DNA from: Natrialbaceae archaeon Tc-Br11_E2g14
GTDB taxonomy: Archaea > Halobacteriota > Halobacteria > Halobacteriales > Natrialbaceae
Assembly: GCA_001564275.1 (NCBI GenBank)
Contig: LKND01000019.1
Coordinates: 1 to 38,350 of the forward strand
Length of the DNA stretch: 38,350 bases
Reading direction: 5' to 3'
Both the position numbers and the translations under genes were made by a program. Shown piece by piece: positions 15,320 through 22,984 of the stretch. The notes under the pieces were generated by a model that was not told where the DNA came from, did no database searches, and saw only the letters and a program-made list of their open reading frames with translations. Every line of letters begins with the position of its first letter. Within the stretch, counting starts at the first letter, position 1.

Positions 15320-15811
15320 GTGTTGGGGCATGGGGAGTCAAATGTATTTGTGAGACGCTACGGGTCTACTCGAGGCCACGCGGGGGTCACTCGAGATACC
15401 GGAAGGCGGGGCCGGTATTCGAATAAAGGGTGCGACCGTTCACCCCGGTGGGTGTCGGGTACACCCGGTAAGCGTGGCTTTTGTGGTCAGACCATCGGCC
15501 GTGGACCTGCTGGTGACAACCGAGACGACACCGTTGGTGGCTGAGTTACACCGAATCGTCTCGGCTTCGCCTGGATTCGTGACGGAAACAGCGCCCTACT
15601 CGCGCGAAAAAGCACCTCTTACTGGTGATAAACGATCGGTTTCTCGCCCGTAATGACATCCCTTCCCTCGATAAAGTAGTCCGTTATAAAATACCCGAAT
15701 CCCTTACCAGTTAGCTCGATGGACGGTATCGAGGGCCAGCCTGTCAGGGGATCGGCACTCGGTACGTACCCCGATGCCTCAGATTGGGGACCATACACGG
15801 TGATACAATCC
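15320..15811. other. Intergenic region with promoter for the winged-helix gene
   Basis: About 490 bases. It holds the promoter of the zinc-ribbon gene (minus strand, near 15346) and a good TATA box for the plus strand, TTATAAAAT at about 15683-15691. That box lies 33 bases before an in-frame ATG at 15719 and about 125 before the ATG at 15812. I see no gene in the stretch 15360-15680. Confidence 0.5.
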
Positions 15812-16144
15812 ATGTCTACGCAGGCTAACAACACGGCGGCGGATTCGACAGTCGACGAACGCGTCCAGCTGGACGTTCTCGGTGACGAATGTGCGCGAAC
15901 GATCCTCATCGCCAGTAGCGAGGGGCCACGCACGGCGAAGGAACTCACTGAGCGAACCGATTCCTCCTCGGCCACGGTGTATCGACGGATCAACAACCTC
16001 CTCGAGAGCGAACTGCTGGCGGAGTGTATCCGCTTCGAGGAAGACGGGACCCACACGACGGCCTACGAGGCGACCGTCGATCACGTGCGGGTGTCGATCG
16101 GGCCGGAGGGGATCGACGTCTCGCTTGCGCCCCGGTCGATGTGA
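15812..16144 (+). CDS. Winged-helix (ArsR-like) transcriptional regulator
   Basis: A 110-residue DNA-binding protein. Residues 18-85 (VLGDECARTILIASSEGPRT, AKELTERTDSSSATVYRRIN) match the haloarchaeal winged-helix family whose recognition helix is SSATVYRRINNLLE. The C-terminal HTTAYEATVDHVRVSIGPEG resembles relatives that end with a short beta-rich part. Family members usually start with an MSTQ/MST-type N-terminus, so 15812 is used; an ATG at 15719 would add 31 residues and lies close to the TATA box, so it is a real alternative. Target unknown. Confidence 0.78.
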   Translation: MSTQANNTAADSTVDERVQLDVLGDECARTILIASSEGPRTAKELTERTDSSSATVYRRINNLLESELLAECIRFEEDGTHTTAYEATVDHVRVSIGPEGIDVSLAPRSM

Positions 16145-16273
16145 ACGGGTGGTCACGTGTGGACCCCCCAACGAGGAACGCTGGCAAACCGTTTCGACCG
16201 GAGAAACGGGTGTCTGTCATCGAAACGGTTTGGCTGCTCGCGACGAACTGACCGGTTGGCGAATTGTATGATG

Positions 16274-16290
16274 TGGATAACAAATATCCA
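16274..16290. promoter_or_regulatory. Candidate PadR operator/promoter
   Basis: TGGATA (16274-16279), ACAAA, TATCCA (16285-16290) is a perfect inverted repeat about 30 bases before the PadR gene. The A+T-rich centre could also be the TATA box, so binding of the protein there would repress its own gene. PadR proteins often autoregulate; here this is inference. Confidence 0.35.
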
Positions 16291-16319
16291 TTCAGCGGAA
16301 CGGTCCACGTGATTGAGCA

Positions 16320-16595
16320 ATGCATGATCTGACCGGATTCCAGCGCGACCTGTTGTACGTGATCGCCGGCGCCGACCGACCGTCGGGCCAGAACGTCAAG
16401 GAAGAAGTCGAGCAATACTACAGCTCCGAGATCAACCACGGTCGACTCTACCCGAATCTCGACACGCTCGTGAACAAGGAGCTCGTCGAGAAGGGACAAC
16501 TGGATCGGCGAACGAATTACTACGCGATCACGGACGCGGGGCTGGATCGGATCGACGAACGTCGGGAGTGGGAACGACAGTACGTCGACGTCTGA
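16320..16595 (+). CDS. PadR family transcriptional regulator
   Basis: A 91-residue winged-helix protein of the short PadR type (no C-terminal coiled-coil extension). LTGFQRDLLYVIAGADRPSG at 4-23 and INHGRLYPNLDTLVNKELVE at about 38-57 are the diagnostic stretches; the second contains the recognition helix. The C-terminal NYYAITDAGLDRIDERREWE is the wing and end helix. The start ATG at 16320 gives the usual family N-terminus. It lies alone on the plus strand with its own upstream palindrome. Confidence 0.88.
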   Translation: MHDLTGFQRDLLYVIAGADRPSGQNVKEEVEQYYSSEINHGRLYPNLDTLVNKELVEKGQLDRRTNYYAITDAGLDRIDERREWERQYVDV

Positions 16596-16950
16596 TCAGG
16601 AGTGGGAGCTCTGCCCAGCGACCACCGACACCTGGGTGTCGATCGGCGAGACAGCGCCCGTCACGATATCTGGTGTCGTCTCTGCCGATCAGCGATGGGT
16701 CGAAACTGTTGTGCCCGACGTGCACTGACACGGCTCGCTATGGGTGTCGAGACGTCTCGAGGCTGGAATCCGATCTCGACGGGTGAGCTGCGGGAAGACC
16801 GGGAGCCTCGTCGTTGCTGATCGCCCCCACGGCGTGCGTGAGCGTCTCTCCCGGTAACACGTCCATAACAAAGCCCGTCAGACGCAAGCCGTTTACTGAT
16901 TCGCACATGCTCGAGGAGGTCGTCGACCGACAGGAGCCCACGGGGGAGCG
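16596..16950. other. Intergenic region with upstream mini-ORF before the DUF1616 gene
   Basis: About 355 bases with no recognisable gene. Near its end a TATA-like GTTTACT (about 16891-16897) is followed by an ATG at 16907. It opens a 15-codon ORF (MLEEVVDRQEPTGER) whose TGA at 16952-16954 overlaps the ATG of the next gene as ATGA. The mini-ORF may couple translation of the large gene, or it may be chance. Confidence 0.35.
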
Positions 16951-18564
16951 ATGAGTCTGGCCAGCAAGACGCGCCACTCCGTTGGCGCGGTGACTCGATA
17001 TCCGACGGACCTCGCGGTCGTCTCGGTGCTCGCCGTCCTCGGGTACTACGCGATCACGACGTTTCCGACGGGGAGTACCGTGCGGTTCGTTGCGACCCTC
17101 GCATTCGTCGGGTTTTTGCCGGGCTACGCACTCACCGCCGTCCTGTTTCCCGCTCGAGCTAGAGTTGGCGATTCGACAACCGATGGACGCGGTCCGGAAT
17201 TCGCCCGCTCAGGTGGGATCGATACCGTCGAACGGCTCGGGTTGGGGCTCGGGCTCTCGATCGCCATCGTGCCCATGCTCGTTCTCGCGATGCCGTTCAC
17301 CGAGTGGGGGCTGGCGACCGAACCGCTGGCTGGCGGTCTGGTCGTTATCACGCTCGTGCTCGCTCAACTCGGCGCGATCAGGCGCTTGCGGGTGCCCAGG
17401 TCGGACCGATACGTCGTCTCCCTGACTGCGGGACTGCACCGGGCCTCGAGTGCAATGGGCGTTGGTCCAGCGCGGGTCTCCTCGATCGTGCTGGTGATCG
17501 CCGTCCTGGCTGCTGCGGGCATGCTGGTGTACGCGTTCGCCGCCCCGATGGCAGCCGGGGGGTACACGCAGTTGGCGATCTACACGGCCGACGACGACGG
17601 GGAGTTGCGTGCGGAGATGCCCGATACGGCGATTCCCGACGAAGAGATCCCGATTACGTTCCAGATACACAACGAGGAGCGCCAGGCGATGAACTACACG
17701 GTCGTGATGCAAGAACAAGTCGTCGAGGATGGCGACGTCGACCAGCGGATCACCCATCGGGAAATCAATGCGACGAGTCGATCCGAGGACGGCGGTCGCA
17801 TCACCGCCGAGCGAGGGGTGACCCCCGAGGCGGCGGACGGAGAGACGGTTCGTATCGTCGTCATGCTGTTCGAGGACGATGCGCCGGTGACGGCGACGAA
17901 GGCTCAGGCGATGGAGTACACCTACTTTTGGGTGACGATGGAGATTCCACCCGATGCGCCGGGGACCGTCGACGAGAACGCGACGGACGACGAACCGGGG
18001 ACGAACTCGACTGATGAGGGGAACTCGACGGTGAACAGCGATGAGGCGGGGTCGGACGAGGATGGTGACGATGACGACGGTGGGGATGACAGTGATTCGG
18101 TGGCTGAAGACGAGGCTGATGACGATGCACTCGAGGAAGATGATGCTGAGGAGGCTGATGAAGACGGTGATGACGAAGACGGTGATGACGAAGACGGTGA
18201 TGACGAAGAGGGCGATGACGACGATGAGGAAGATGATGAGGACGACGAAGAGGGCGATGACGATGATGAGGAGGGCGATGACGACGACGACGAAGAGGGC
18301 GATGACGATGATGAGGAGGGCGATGACGACGACGATGAAGAGGGCGATGAAGATGATGAGGACGATGAGGATGAGGAGGACGGTGATGACGACGAGGATG
18401 ACGAGGGCGGTGATGACGACGAGGAGGAAGATGGTGAGGACGACGATGAGGGCGATGATGACGACGATGAGGGCGATGATGACGACGAGGAGGAAGATGA
18501 TGAGGACGACGACGATGAAGAGGACGACGACGAGGAAGATGACGATTCCTTCTTCCCCTTCTAA
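16951..18564 (+). CDS. DUF1616-type membrane protein with very long acidic tail
   Basis: A 537-residue protein. Residues 20-200 hold about five membrane segments (near 20-38, 47-68, 97-116, 126-144, 176-199), with the DUF1616-like LATLAFVGFLPGYAL motif region. The outside domain (about 201-335) contains ITFQIHNEERQAMNYTVVMQ, a beta-rich segment. N-glycosylation sequons occur at Asn248, 273, 343, 352 and 358, fitting an exposed surface. From about residue 363 to 532 the chain is nearly all Asp, Glu and Gly with no Lys or Arg, ending in aromatic DDSFFPF. Haloarchaeal DUF1616 proteins have no settled function. The ATG overlaps a 15-codon upstream ORF. Confidence 0.85.
   Translation: MSLASKTRHSVGAVTRYPTDLAVVSVLAVLGYYAITTFPTGSTVRFVATLAFVGFLPGYALTAVLFPARARVGDSTTDGRGPEFARSGGIDTVERLGLGLGLSIAIVPMLVLAMPFTEWGLATEPLAGGLVVITLVLAQLGAIRRLRVPRSDRYVVSLTAGLHRASSAMGVGPARVSSIVLVIAVLAAAGMLVYAFAAPMAAGGYTQLAIYTADDDGELRAEMPDTAIPDEEIPITFQIHNEERQAMNYTVVMQEQVVEDGDVDQRITHREINATSRSEDGGRITAERGVTPEAADGETVRIVVMLFEDDAPVTATKAQAMEYTYFWVTMEIPPDAPGTVDENATDDEPGTNSTDEGNSTVNSDEAGSDEDGDDDDGGDDSDSVAEDEADDDALEEDDAEEADEDGDDEDGDDEDGDDEEGDDDDEEDDEDDEEGDDDDEEGDDDDDEEGDDDDEEGDDDDDEEGDEDDEDDEDEEDGDDDEDDEGGDDDEEEDGEDDDEGDDDDDEGDDDDEEEDDEDDDDEEDDDEEDDDSFFPF
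18038..18550 (+). repeat. GAT/GAC/GAG low-complexity coding repeat
   Basis: The DNA encoding the acidic tail is built from recurring short units such as GATGACGAAGACGGT (repeated at about 18169-18197) and GGCGATGACGATGATGAG (several copies at 18250-18320). GAT is used about as freely as GAC, unlike the GAC-rich surroundings. This pattern suits growth by slipped pairing or unequal recombination. Length may therefore vary between strains. Confidence 0.75.
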
Positions 18565-18789
18565 ACCTCACCACCGAACAGTCACGCCTCGAGATCACGC
18601 CCCCACGATACCCCCGGTCACCAGCGACCTGGGGCATCGACGGAACCGATTCACACCCCTTCGACAGCGAGCCTTGGTGTCGCGTGGGAGTGGGCAATGA
18701 CGTGCAGTGACTTCACGAAGACATAGCTCCCGGCTATATCCACGTGTCCCACCCCCAACGCTCGACTCGAGTTCACCCATCCAATGGCT

Positions 18790-18811
18790 GAGTCGGGTGG
18801 GTGCCCGACTC
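18790..18811. terminator. Hairpin between the DUF1616 gene and pterin dehydratase gene
   Basis: GAGTCGGG (18790-18797), TGGGTG, CCCGACTC (18804-18811) is a perfect 8-bp inverted repeat between two converging genes. It ends 16 bases after the phhB stop. It could help end one or both transcripts. No clear T-tract follows, so the role is only likely. Confidence 0.35.
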
Positions 18812-18826
18812 ATCCTGTGTCCCCAA

Positions 18827-19108
18827 TTAGGCCCCGTGTTCGGCCTCGATGACGGTGGCCATCTCGAGGTCGGCATCGGTGATACCGCCGGCCTCGTGAC
18901 TGGTCAACCGAATCTCGACCTCCTTGTACCGGATCGTGATCTCCGGATGGTGAAACTGTGCCTCGGCGATTTCGCCGACCATCTGTGCGAAGTTCACCCC
19001 ACGGAGGTAGTCGTCGAACTCGTAGACACGAACGATCTCATCGCCCTCCCGGTCCCAGGCATCCGGGAGTCCCTCGGCAATGGCTTCCTCTGAGCAGACG
19101 TCCGTCAT
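18827..19108 (-). CDS. phhB: 4a-hydroxytetrahydrobiopterin (pterin-4a-carbinolamine) dehydratase
   Basis: A 93-residue protein that dehydrates pterin-4a-carbinolamine. The active-site histidines are present: His53-His54-Pro55 (AQFHHPE) and His71 (TSHEAGGIT, the family's TH..GGLT motif). No aromatic amino acid hydroxylase is in the window, and archaeal members may act in pterin-like cofactor synthesis such as molybdopterin. The ATG at 19108 is taken; seven more codons are open upstream. Confidence 0.9.
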   Translation of the reverse strand: MTDVCSEEAIAEGLPDAWDREGDEIVRVYEFDDYLRGVNFAQMVGEIAEAQFHHPEITIRYKEVEIRLTSHEAGGITDADLEMATVIEAEHGA

Positions 19109-19218
19109 ACGAAGCTGCACGGAAGCCAATTAAATAACGGTTGTGCCCGGCCCCTATCCACAGGGTGTAGGGGCTGGTAGCGGCGTCATCACACAGGGAC
19201 CGAGGCGGCCGTACGAGA

Positions 19219-20547
19219 TCAGTCGTCGTCGGTGATCCCGACCGAGTGGCCATCGAGCGGGGACTCCACTTCGGGTGGGGACGGACTGTCCTCCCGATCG
19301 GTGCCAAACGCGGGATCGAACAGGTGCAACGCCGTATTGATCGTCTCCCAGTCGTCGTTGCCCGCCGCCTCACGCAGGCTCTTCGTCGGGGCCGCGAGCA
19401 ACTGGTTCACCAGCGAGTCGACCATCGACTCGACGATCCGCCGCTGTTCGTCGGTGAACGCCTCGCCGTCGCCGGCCTCGAGACGGGACCACGCGGTTTC
19501 CAGCTCGCGGGCCTTCAGACGCTCGGCGGATTCGTACATCGAGGCGATGACCTCGTCAGCACGGGCACGCTTGAACTGCTCGTTCACGTTGGCCAGTTCC
19601 GCCTCGACGATGGCCTCGACCTCGCGGGCGGCGTCGAGGCGTTTCGACTGCGTCTGCTGGGTCACCGTCTCGAGATCGTCCAGATCGTAGAGGGTGACCG
19701 GCTCGAGGATGCGGGCCTGTGGATCGACGTCCCGTGGTTGGCCGAGGTCGACCACTATCTGTTCGCGACCGCCCAGGTCGGCGGGCTCGAGCAACGGTTC
19801 CGGACTGCCCGTTGCAGCGACGATAATGCCGGCGGCCGCGGCTGCACTGGACAGCCCATCGAGGCCGATGGCGTCCCCATCGATGGCGAGTTCGTCGACG
19901 ACGTGTTCGGCGTGTGGCACGGTTCGGTTGGCGACGACGACCGAGTCGACGCCGGCGTCCGCGAGGCTCCGAGCGGCCAGTTGCCCCATCTCACCCGCAC
20001 CGATGACGAGCGCGGTCTCGGTCTCCACGTCGACGTTTCGGGCGACCAGTCGCGTCGCTGCCGATCCGAGCGAGACGATGCCCTCGTTGATCGACGTCTC
20101 CGTTCGGGCCCGCTCGCCGACGTGGATCGCCTTGGTGATGGCGGCCTCGAGCCATTGGCCGATCCCGCCGGCGGTTCGGGCGTCCTCGTAGGCGGTGCGC
20201 ACCTGGCCGATGATCTGGTCTTCGCCCAGCACGGCGGATTCGAGACCGGTGGCGACCCGGAGGAGGTGGCGCAGACTCTCCTCGTGGCCGGTGGTGATGA
20301 CTGCCTCCTCGTCGATTCCGTGGAAAAACGCCTCGAGTGCGGTGTGGCCATCGCGGCCGTCGGCGGTCACGACGTAGGCTTCGGTTCGGTTGCACGTCGA
20401 GATGACGAACGCCTCCTCGACGGCGGGCGCGGTCAACAGCTGGGCAACGCCGGCCCGTTGGCTCTCCGGACTCCCAGCAGCGATTTCGTCGACGCCAGCG
20501 CTCCTGTGAGTAATCCGCTTGCCGGTGATCACACCCGTCTGGATCAC
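19219..20547 (-). CDS. hemA: Glutamyl-tRNA reductase
   Basis: Reduces glutamyl-tRNA to glutamate-1-semialdehyde, the first step to tetrapyrroles. The nucleophile Cys52 lies in the STCNRTE motif. ITHRSAGVDE is the family N-terminus, ESAVLGEDQIIGQVR is the conserved core helix, and ALVIGAGEMGQLAARSL is the NADPH-binding fold. The C-terminal dimer domain is complete (to about 400), followed by an acidic tail. The start is the GTG at 20547, which overlaps the upstream gene's stop as GTGA; longer readings lack similarity. Length 442 is normal. It is the last gene of the haem/siroheme operon. Confidence 0.95.
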   Translation of the reverse strand: MIQTGVITGKRITHRSAGVDEIAAGSPESQRAGVAQLLTAPAVEEAFVISTCNRTEAYVVTADGRDGHTALEAFFHGIDEEAVITTGHEESLRHLLRVATGLESAVLGEDQIIGQVRTAYEDARTAGGIGQWLEAAITKAIHVGERARTETSINEGIVSLGSAATRLVARNVDVETETALVIGAGEMGQLAARSLADAGVDSVVVANRTVPHAEHVVDELAIDGDAIGLDGLSSAAAAAGIIVAATGSPEPLLEPADLGGREQIVVDLGQPRDVDPQARILEPVTLYDLDDLETVTQQTQSKRLDAAREVEAIVEAELANVNEQFKRARADEVIASMYESAERLKARELETAWSRLEAGDGEAFTDEQRRIVESMVDSLVNQLLAAPTKSLREAAGNDDWETINTALHLFDPAFGTDREDSPSPPEVESPLDGHSVGITDDD

Positions 20548-21200
20548 GGGGAACCACCCCTTTCGACGCGTTCGGCTTCCAGCACGTCTTCGATCACTTG
20601 GCGGGTGTTGGCAGTACCGGTACGTAAAGCTGTCCAAATACCAGATGCGTTGACGACGTCGGTGACGATCGCTCGACGGCGCTCGGGTGGGACGCCGCGG
20701 GCCTTGAGTTCCGCCCGGAGGTCGCCGACCAGCGTCGCCATCTCGCCAGCGCCCGCGAGGTGGTCCTCGAGGTCCTGTCTGAGGTACTTGCTCAGCGCGG
20801 GGGCCGTGCCCCCCGTCGCGATGGCGACGGTGACCGGTGGCTCCTCGACGGTGGCGGGGACGACCACACTGTCTGGGTCGCGCGCGCCGGCCCGGTCGGC
20901 GCGATTACACAGCACGCCGCGATCGCGAGCCGCGTCGGCAACGGCCTGGTTGACCGCCTCGTCGTCGGTAGCGGCGACCACCAGCGCGGGCTCGTGGCGC
21001 TCGAGCCAGGTGGGAACCGCGTCCGGGTCAGGGGCGGCACGCACAAGATCGGCATCACCGAAGTCCCGGTCGGCGAAGTCGGGGCTGACGACGACGACCG
21101 TCGCCTCGCGGGCGAAGCGGCGAGCCTTCCGCGCGCCGACGGAACCGCCGCCGAAGACGAGCACCGTCGCGTCCGTGAAGTCGTGGAGGAGTGGGATCAT
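20544..21200 (-). CDS. Precorrin-2 dehydrogenase (SirC/CysG N-domain type)
   Basis: Oxidises precorrin-2 to sirohydrochlorin with NAD; some members also insert iron. The Rossmann motif is at the N-terminus (VLVFGGGSVGARKARRF). ATDDEAVNQAVADAARDRGV and CNRADRA are the core conserved stretches, and ATGGTAPALSKYLRQDLE matches the dimer/active-site region. The ATG at 21200 gives the usual family start (MIPLLHDF); a GTG at 21251 directly after the upstream stop and an ATG at 21230 are alternatives. The gene overlaps hemA by four bases. Confidence 0.9.
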   Translation of the reverse strand: MIPLLHDFTDATVLVFGGGSVGARKARRFAREATVVVVSPDFADRDFGDADLVRAAPDPDAVPTWLERHEPALVVAATDDEAVNQAVADAARDRGVLCNRADRAGARDPDSVVVPATVEEPPVTVAIATGGTAPALSKYLRQDLEDHLAGAGEMATLVGDLRAELKARGVPPERRRAIVTDVVNASGIWTALRTGTANTRQVIEDVLEAERVERGGSP

Positions 21201-21251
21201 GGGTGGATGCGTGTCTGCGTGGATCGACATCTGGACTCGGGACTCCTCCAC

Positions 21252-22361
21252 TCAGGAGCCGTGTTCGCTCGATGGAGTTGGGGCCGTCGACGCTTCGTCG
21301 GAGGACTCGGTGTTCGCCGCCGCCCGTTCGGCGAGACGGATGCCGGTCTTCTTCAGGATCTGGGTCGAGAACAGGGTGTCCCAGTCGTCCTCCTCGACGT
21401 CCCAGTGGGTGGCCATCGTCTCGCGAACTTGCTCGACCCGCTGTTCGCTCTCGGCCTCGGTTCGCCCGTGGGTCATCGCGAAGACGTTGTACGGCCAGAC
21501 GCCCTCGTGGCGCGGGCGCTCGTAGCAGTGGGTGACGAACGGCAGCGCGGCGACCTCCGGGCCGACCGTCGAGACGAGCTCGTCGGGGACGCTCCAGACG
21601 GTCATACCGTTTTCCGTGTAGCCCAGGGCGTAGTGGTTCGGGATGACGCCAACGCGTCTGATCTTCCCCTCCTCGTTGAAGCGTTTGATCGCCTCGAGGG
21701 TCCACTCACGGTCCTGTCCGATGGCCGCGGCCACGTCGGCGTAGGGCGTCTCGGTGACGGGGAGCCCGTCCTGAATCTCGAGGATCAGGTCGCGTTCGGC
21801 CGGCGTCAGGGACGAGCGGCCGGTGGGCTCGACCGCCGGTCCGAGCCCCGTCAGATCGAGGCCACCGTCGGCGAGGGGGCCGTCGACGTAGAACTTGGCC
21901 TCGACGCGGAACTCCTGTTGCTTGGGGAGGTTGTACGTCGGCTGGCCGGTTTCGTCCTCGATGGCCTCGAGTACCTCCTCGACGCGGTCGGCTTCCGCGA
22001 CGCTCACGACAAACCACACGTTCAGGTGTGGGTGTGCGCGCTCGTAGTTGTGGGCGACCTCGCGGTACCCGTTGACCGCCTCGACGACCTCGTCGAAGCG
22101 ATCCTCGGGGGCGTGCATCGCGACCAGCGTGGCCGCACCGCCGATCTTCTGGGCGTTGACCAGCGCGCCGAACCGCGAGAGAACGCCGCGCTCGTCGAGG
22201 TCGCGGACGGTCTCGAGTAGTGCTGTCGCGTCGATATCAACGCCGGCGTCGCGCATGGCGGCCGCGGCGGGTTCGAAGGGGGTTTCGACGACGGGAAAGC
22301 CACCCTGAAAGGCGTTGACGACGGCTCGCTCGCGCGTTGTGAGGTCCACGTCCGTGCTCAT
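21252..22361 (-). CDS. Fused siroheme decarboxylase AhbA-AhbB (Lrp/AsnC-like)
   Basis: AhbA and AhbB together turn siroheme into 12,18-didecarboxysiroheme in the archaeal route to haem. This 369-residue protein carries two copies of the fold in tandem: about 1-160 (helix-turn-helix plus NYERAHPHLNVWFVVSVAEA) and about 185-355 (HCYERPRHEGVWPYNVFAMT). Both retain the HYER..N.W/F stretch at the haem-binding face. It has a non-conserved tail rich in Ser, Ala and Thr. Such genes are often annotated as Lrp/AsnC regulators. Its position before SirC and HemA supports the enzymatic role. An upstream ATG at 22388 is possible. Confidence 0.88.
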   Translation of the reverse strand: MSTDVDLTTRERAVVNAFQGGFPVVETPFEPAAAAMRDAGVDIDATALLETVRDLDERGVLSRFGALVNAQKIGGAATLVAMHAPEDRFDEVVEAVNGYREVAHNYERAHPHLNVWFVVSVAEADRVEEVLEAIEDETGQPTYNLPKQQEFRVEAKFYVDGPLADGGLDLTGLGPAVEPTGRSSLTPAERDLILEIQDGLPVTETPYADVAAAIGQDREWTLEAIKRFNEEGKIRRVGVIPNHYALGYTENGMTVWSVPDELVSTVGPEVAALPFVTHCYERPRHEGVWPYNVFAMTHGRTEAESEQRVEQVRETMATHWDVEEDDWDTLFSTQILKKTGIRLAERAAANTESSDEASTAPTPSSEHGS

Positions 22362-22440
22362 ACTCGTGACTCGGGACGGACGGGACATAAGGGACTCGGG
22401 ACTGGCCGGCGGCCAGGCATCGGTGACCTGCCGGCGGGTC

Positions 22441-22845
22441 CTACGCCCCCTCGACTCCAGTCACCTCGTAGCCTAGGTCACGAACGCCTTCGAGGATGGC
22501 CTCGTGGTCGGCGCTCGCCTCGTAGTAGATGACGATGTCGAAGGTCCCATTCCGCAGGAGTTGCTGGCACTCCCAGACGAACGCCTCGTCCTCGAGGGTG
22601 CGCCCCTGATGCTGGTTCGAGGAGAACTCGGGATCGTCGTTCCCGGAGTAAACGAAGCAGTCGGTGGGGTCGTAGCCGGCGTGTTCGGCGATCACGTCGC
22701 CAGCGTCGATGGTTGCCTGCATCATCTTGACGTCCTCCTGAGAGCCGTACTCGGTGTGGACGATGGCTCCGTTGAGGTCGATCTCGCCGGGCTCGAGTAG
22801 GGCCTTCGTGCGAGCGTAGAGGTCGGCGTCGATGGCGTCGGTCAT
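22441..22845 (-). CDS. Conserved haloarchaeal protein (DUF5778-like)
   Basis: A 134-residue soluble acidic protein. Stretches such as LYARTKALLEPGEIDLNGAI and SNQHQGRTLEDEAFVWECQQ resemble a protein conserved across haloarchaea, which I recall as DUF5778. Function is unknown. No membrane segment or known motif is visible. It begins 18 bases after a TATA-like GCTTTGACC on the minus strand and ends about 80 bases before the haem operon starts, so it may be transcribed with it. Confidence 0.7.
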   Translation of the reverse strand: MTDAIDADLYARTKALLEPGEIDLNGAIVHTEYGSQEDVKMMQATIDAGDVIAEHAGYDPTDCFVYSGNDDPEFSSNQHQGRTLEDEAFVWECQQLLRNGTFDIVIYYEASADHEAILEGVRDLGYEVTGVEGA

Positions 22846-22984
22846 TGGTGATACTCCGTTGCGCCCGGGTCAAAGCCCTCACGGTTCGTCCCGTCGAGGC
22901 CAGATCACCCCTCCGTCCGCGATGTTGGGAACGCTACGACGTGACACAAAAGACCCATAACCGGCGATGTTCTTACTAGCAGTG

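Noticed and set aside
17861..18697. His/Arg-rich ORF opposite the acidic repeat
   Set aside because: GAT/GAC repeats read in the reverse strand give His, Arg and Pro strings; not a real protein.
19246..22220. Long plus-strand ORFs (759 and 486 residues) opposite the haem operon
   Set aside because: They oppose hemA, sirC and the AhbA-AhbB gene, which have clear motifs and stop/start overlaps.
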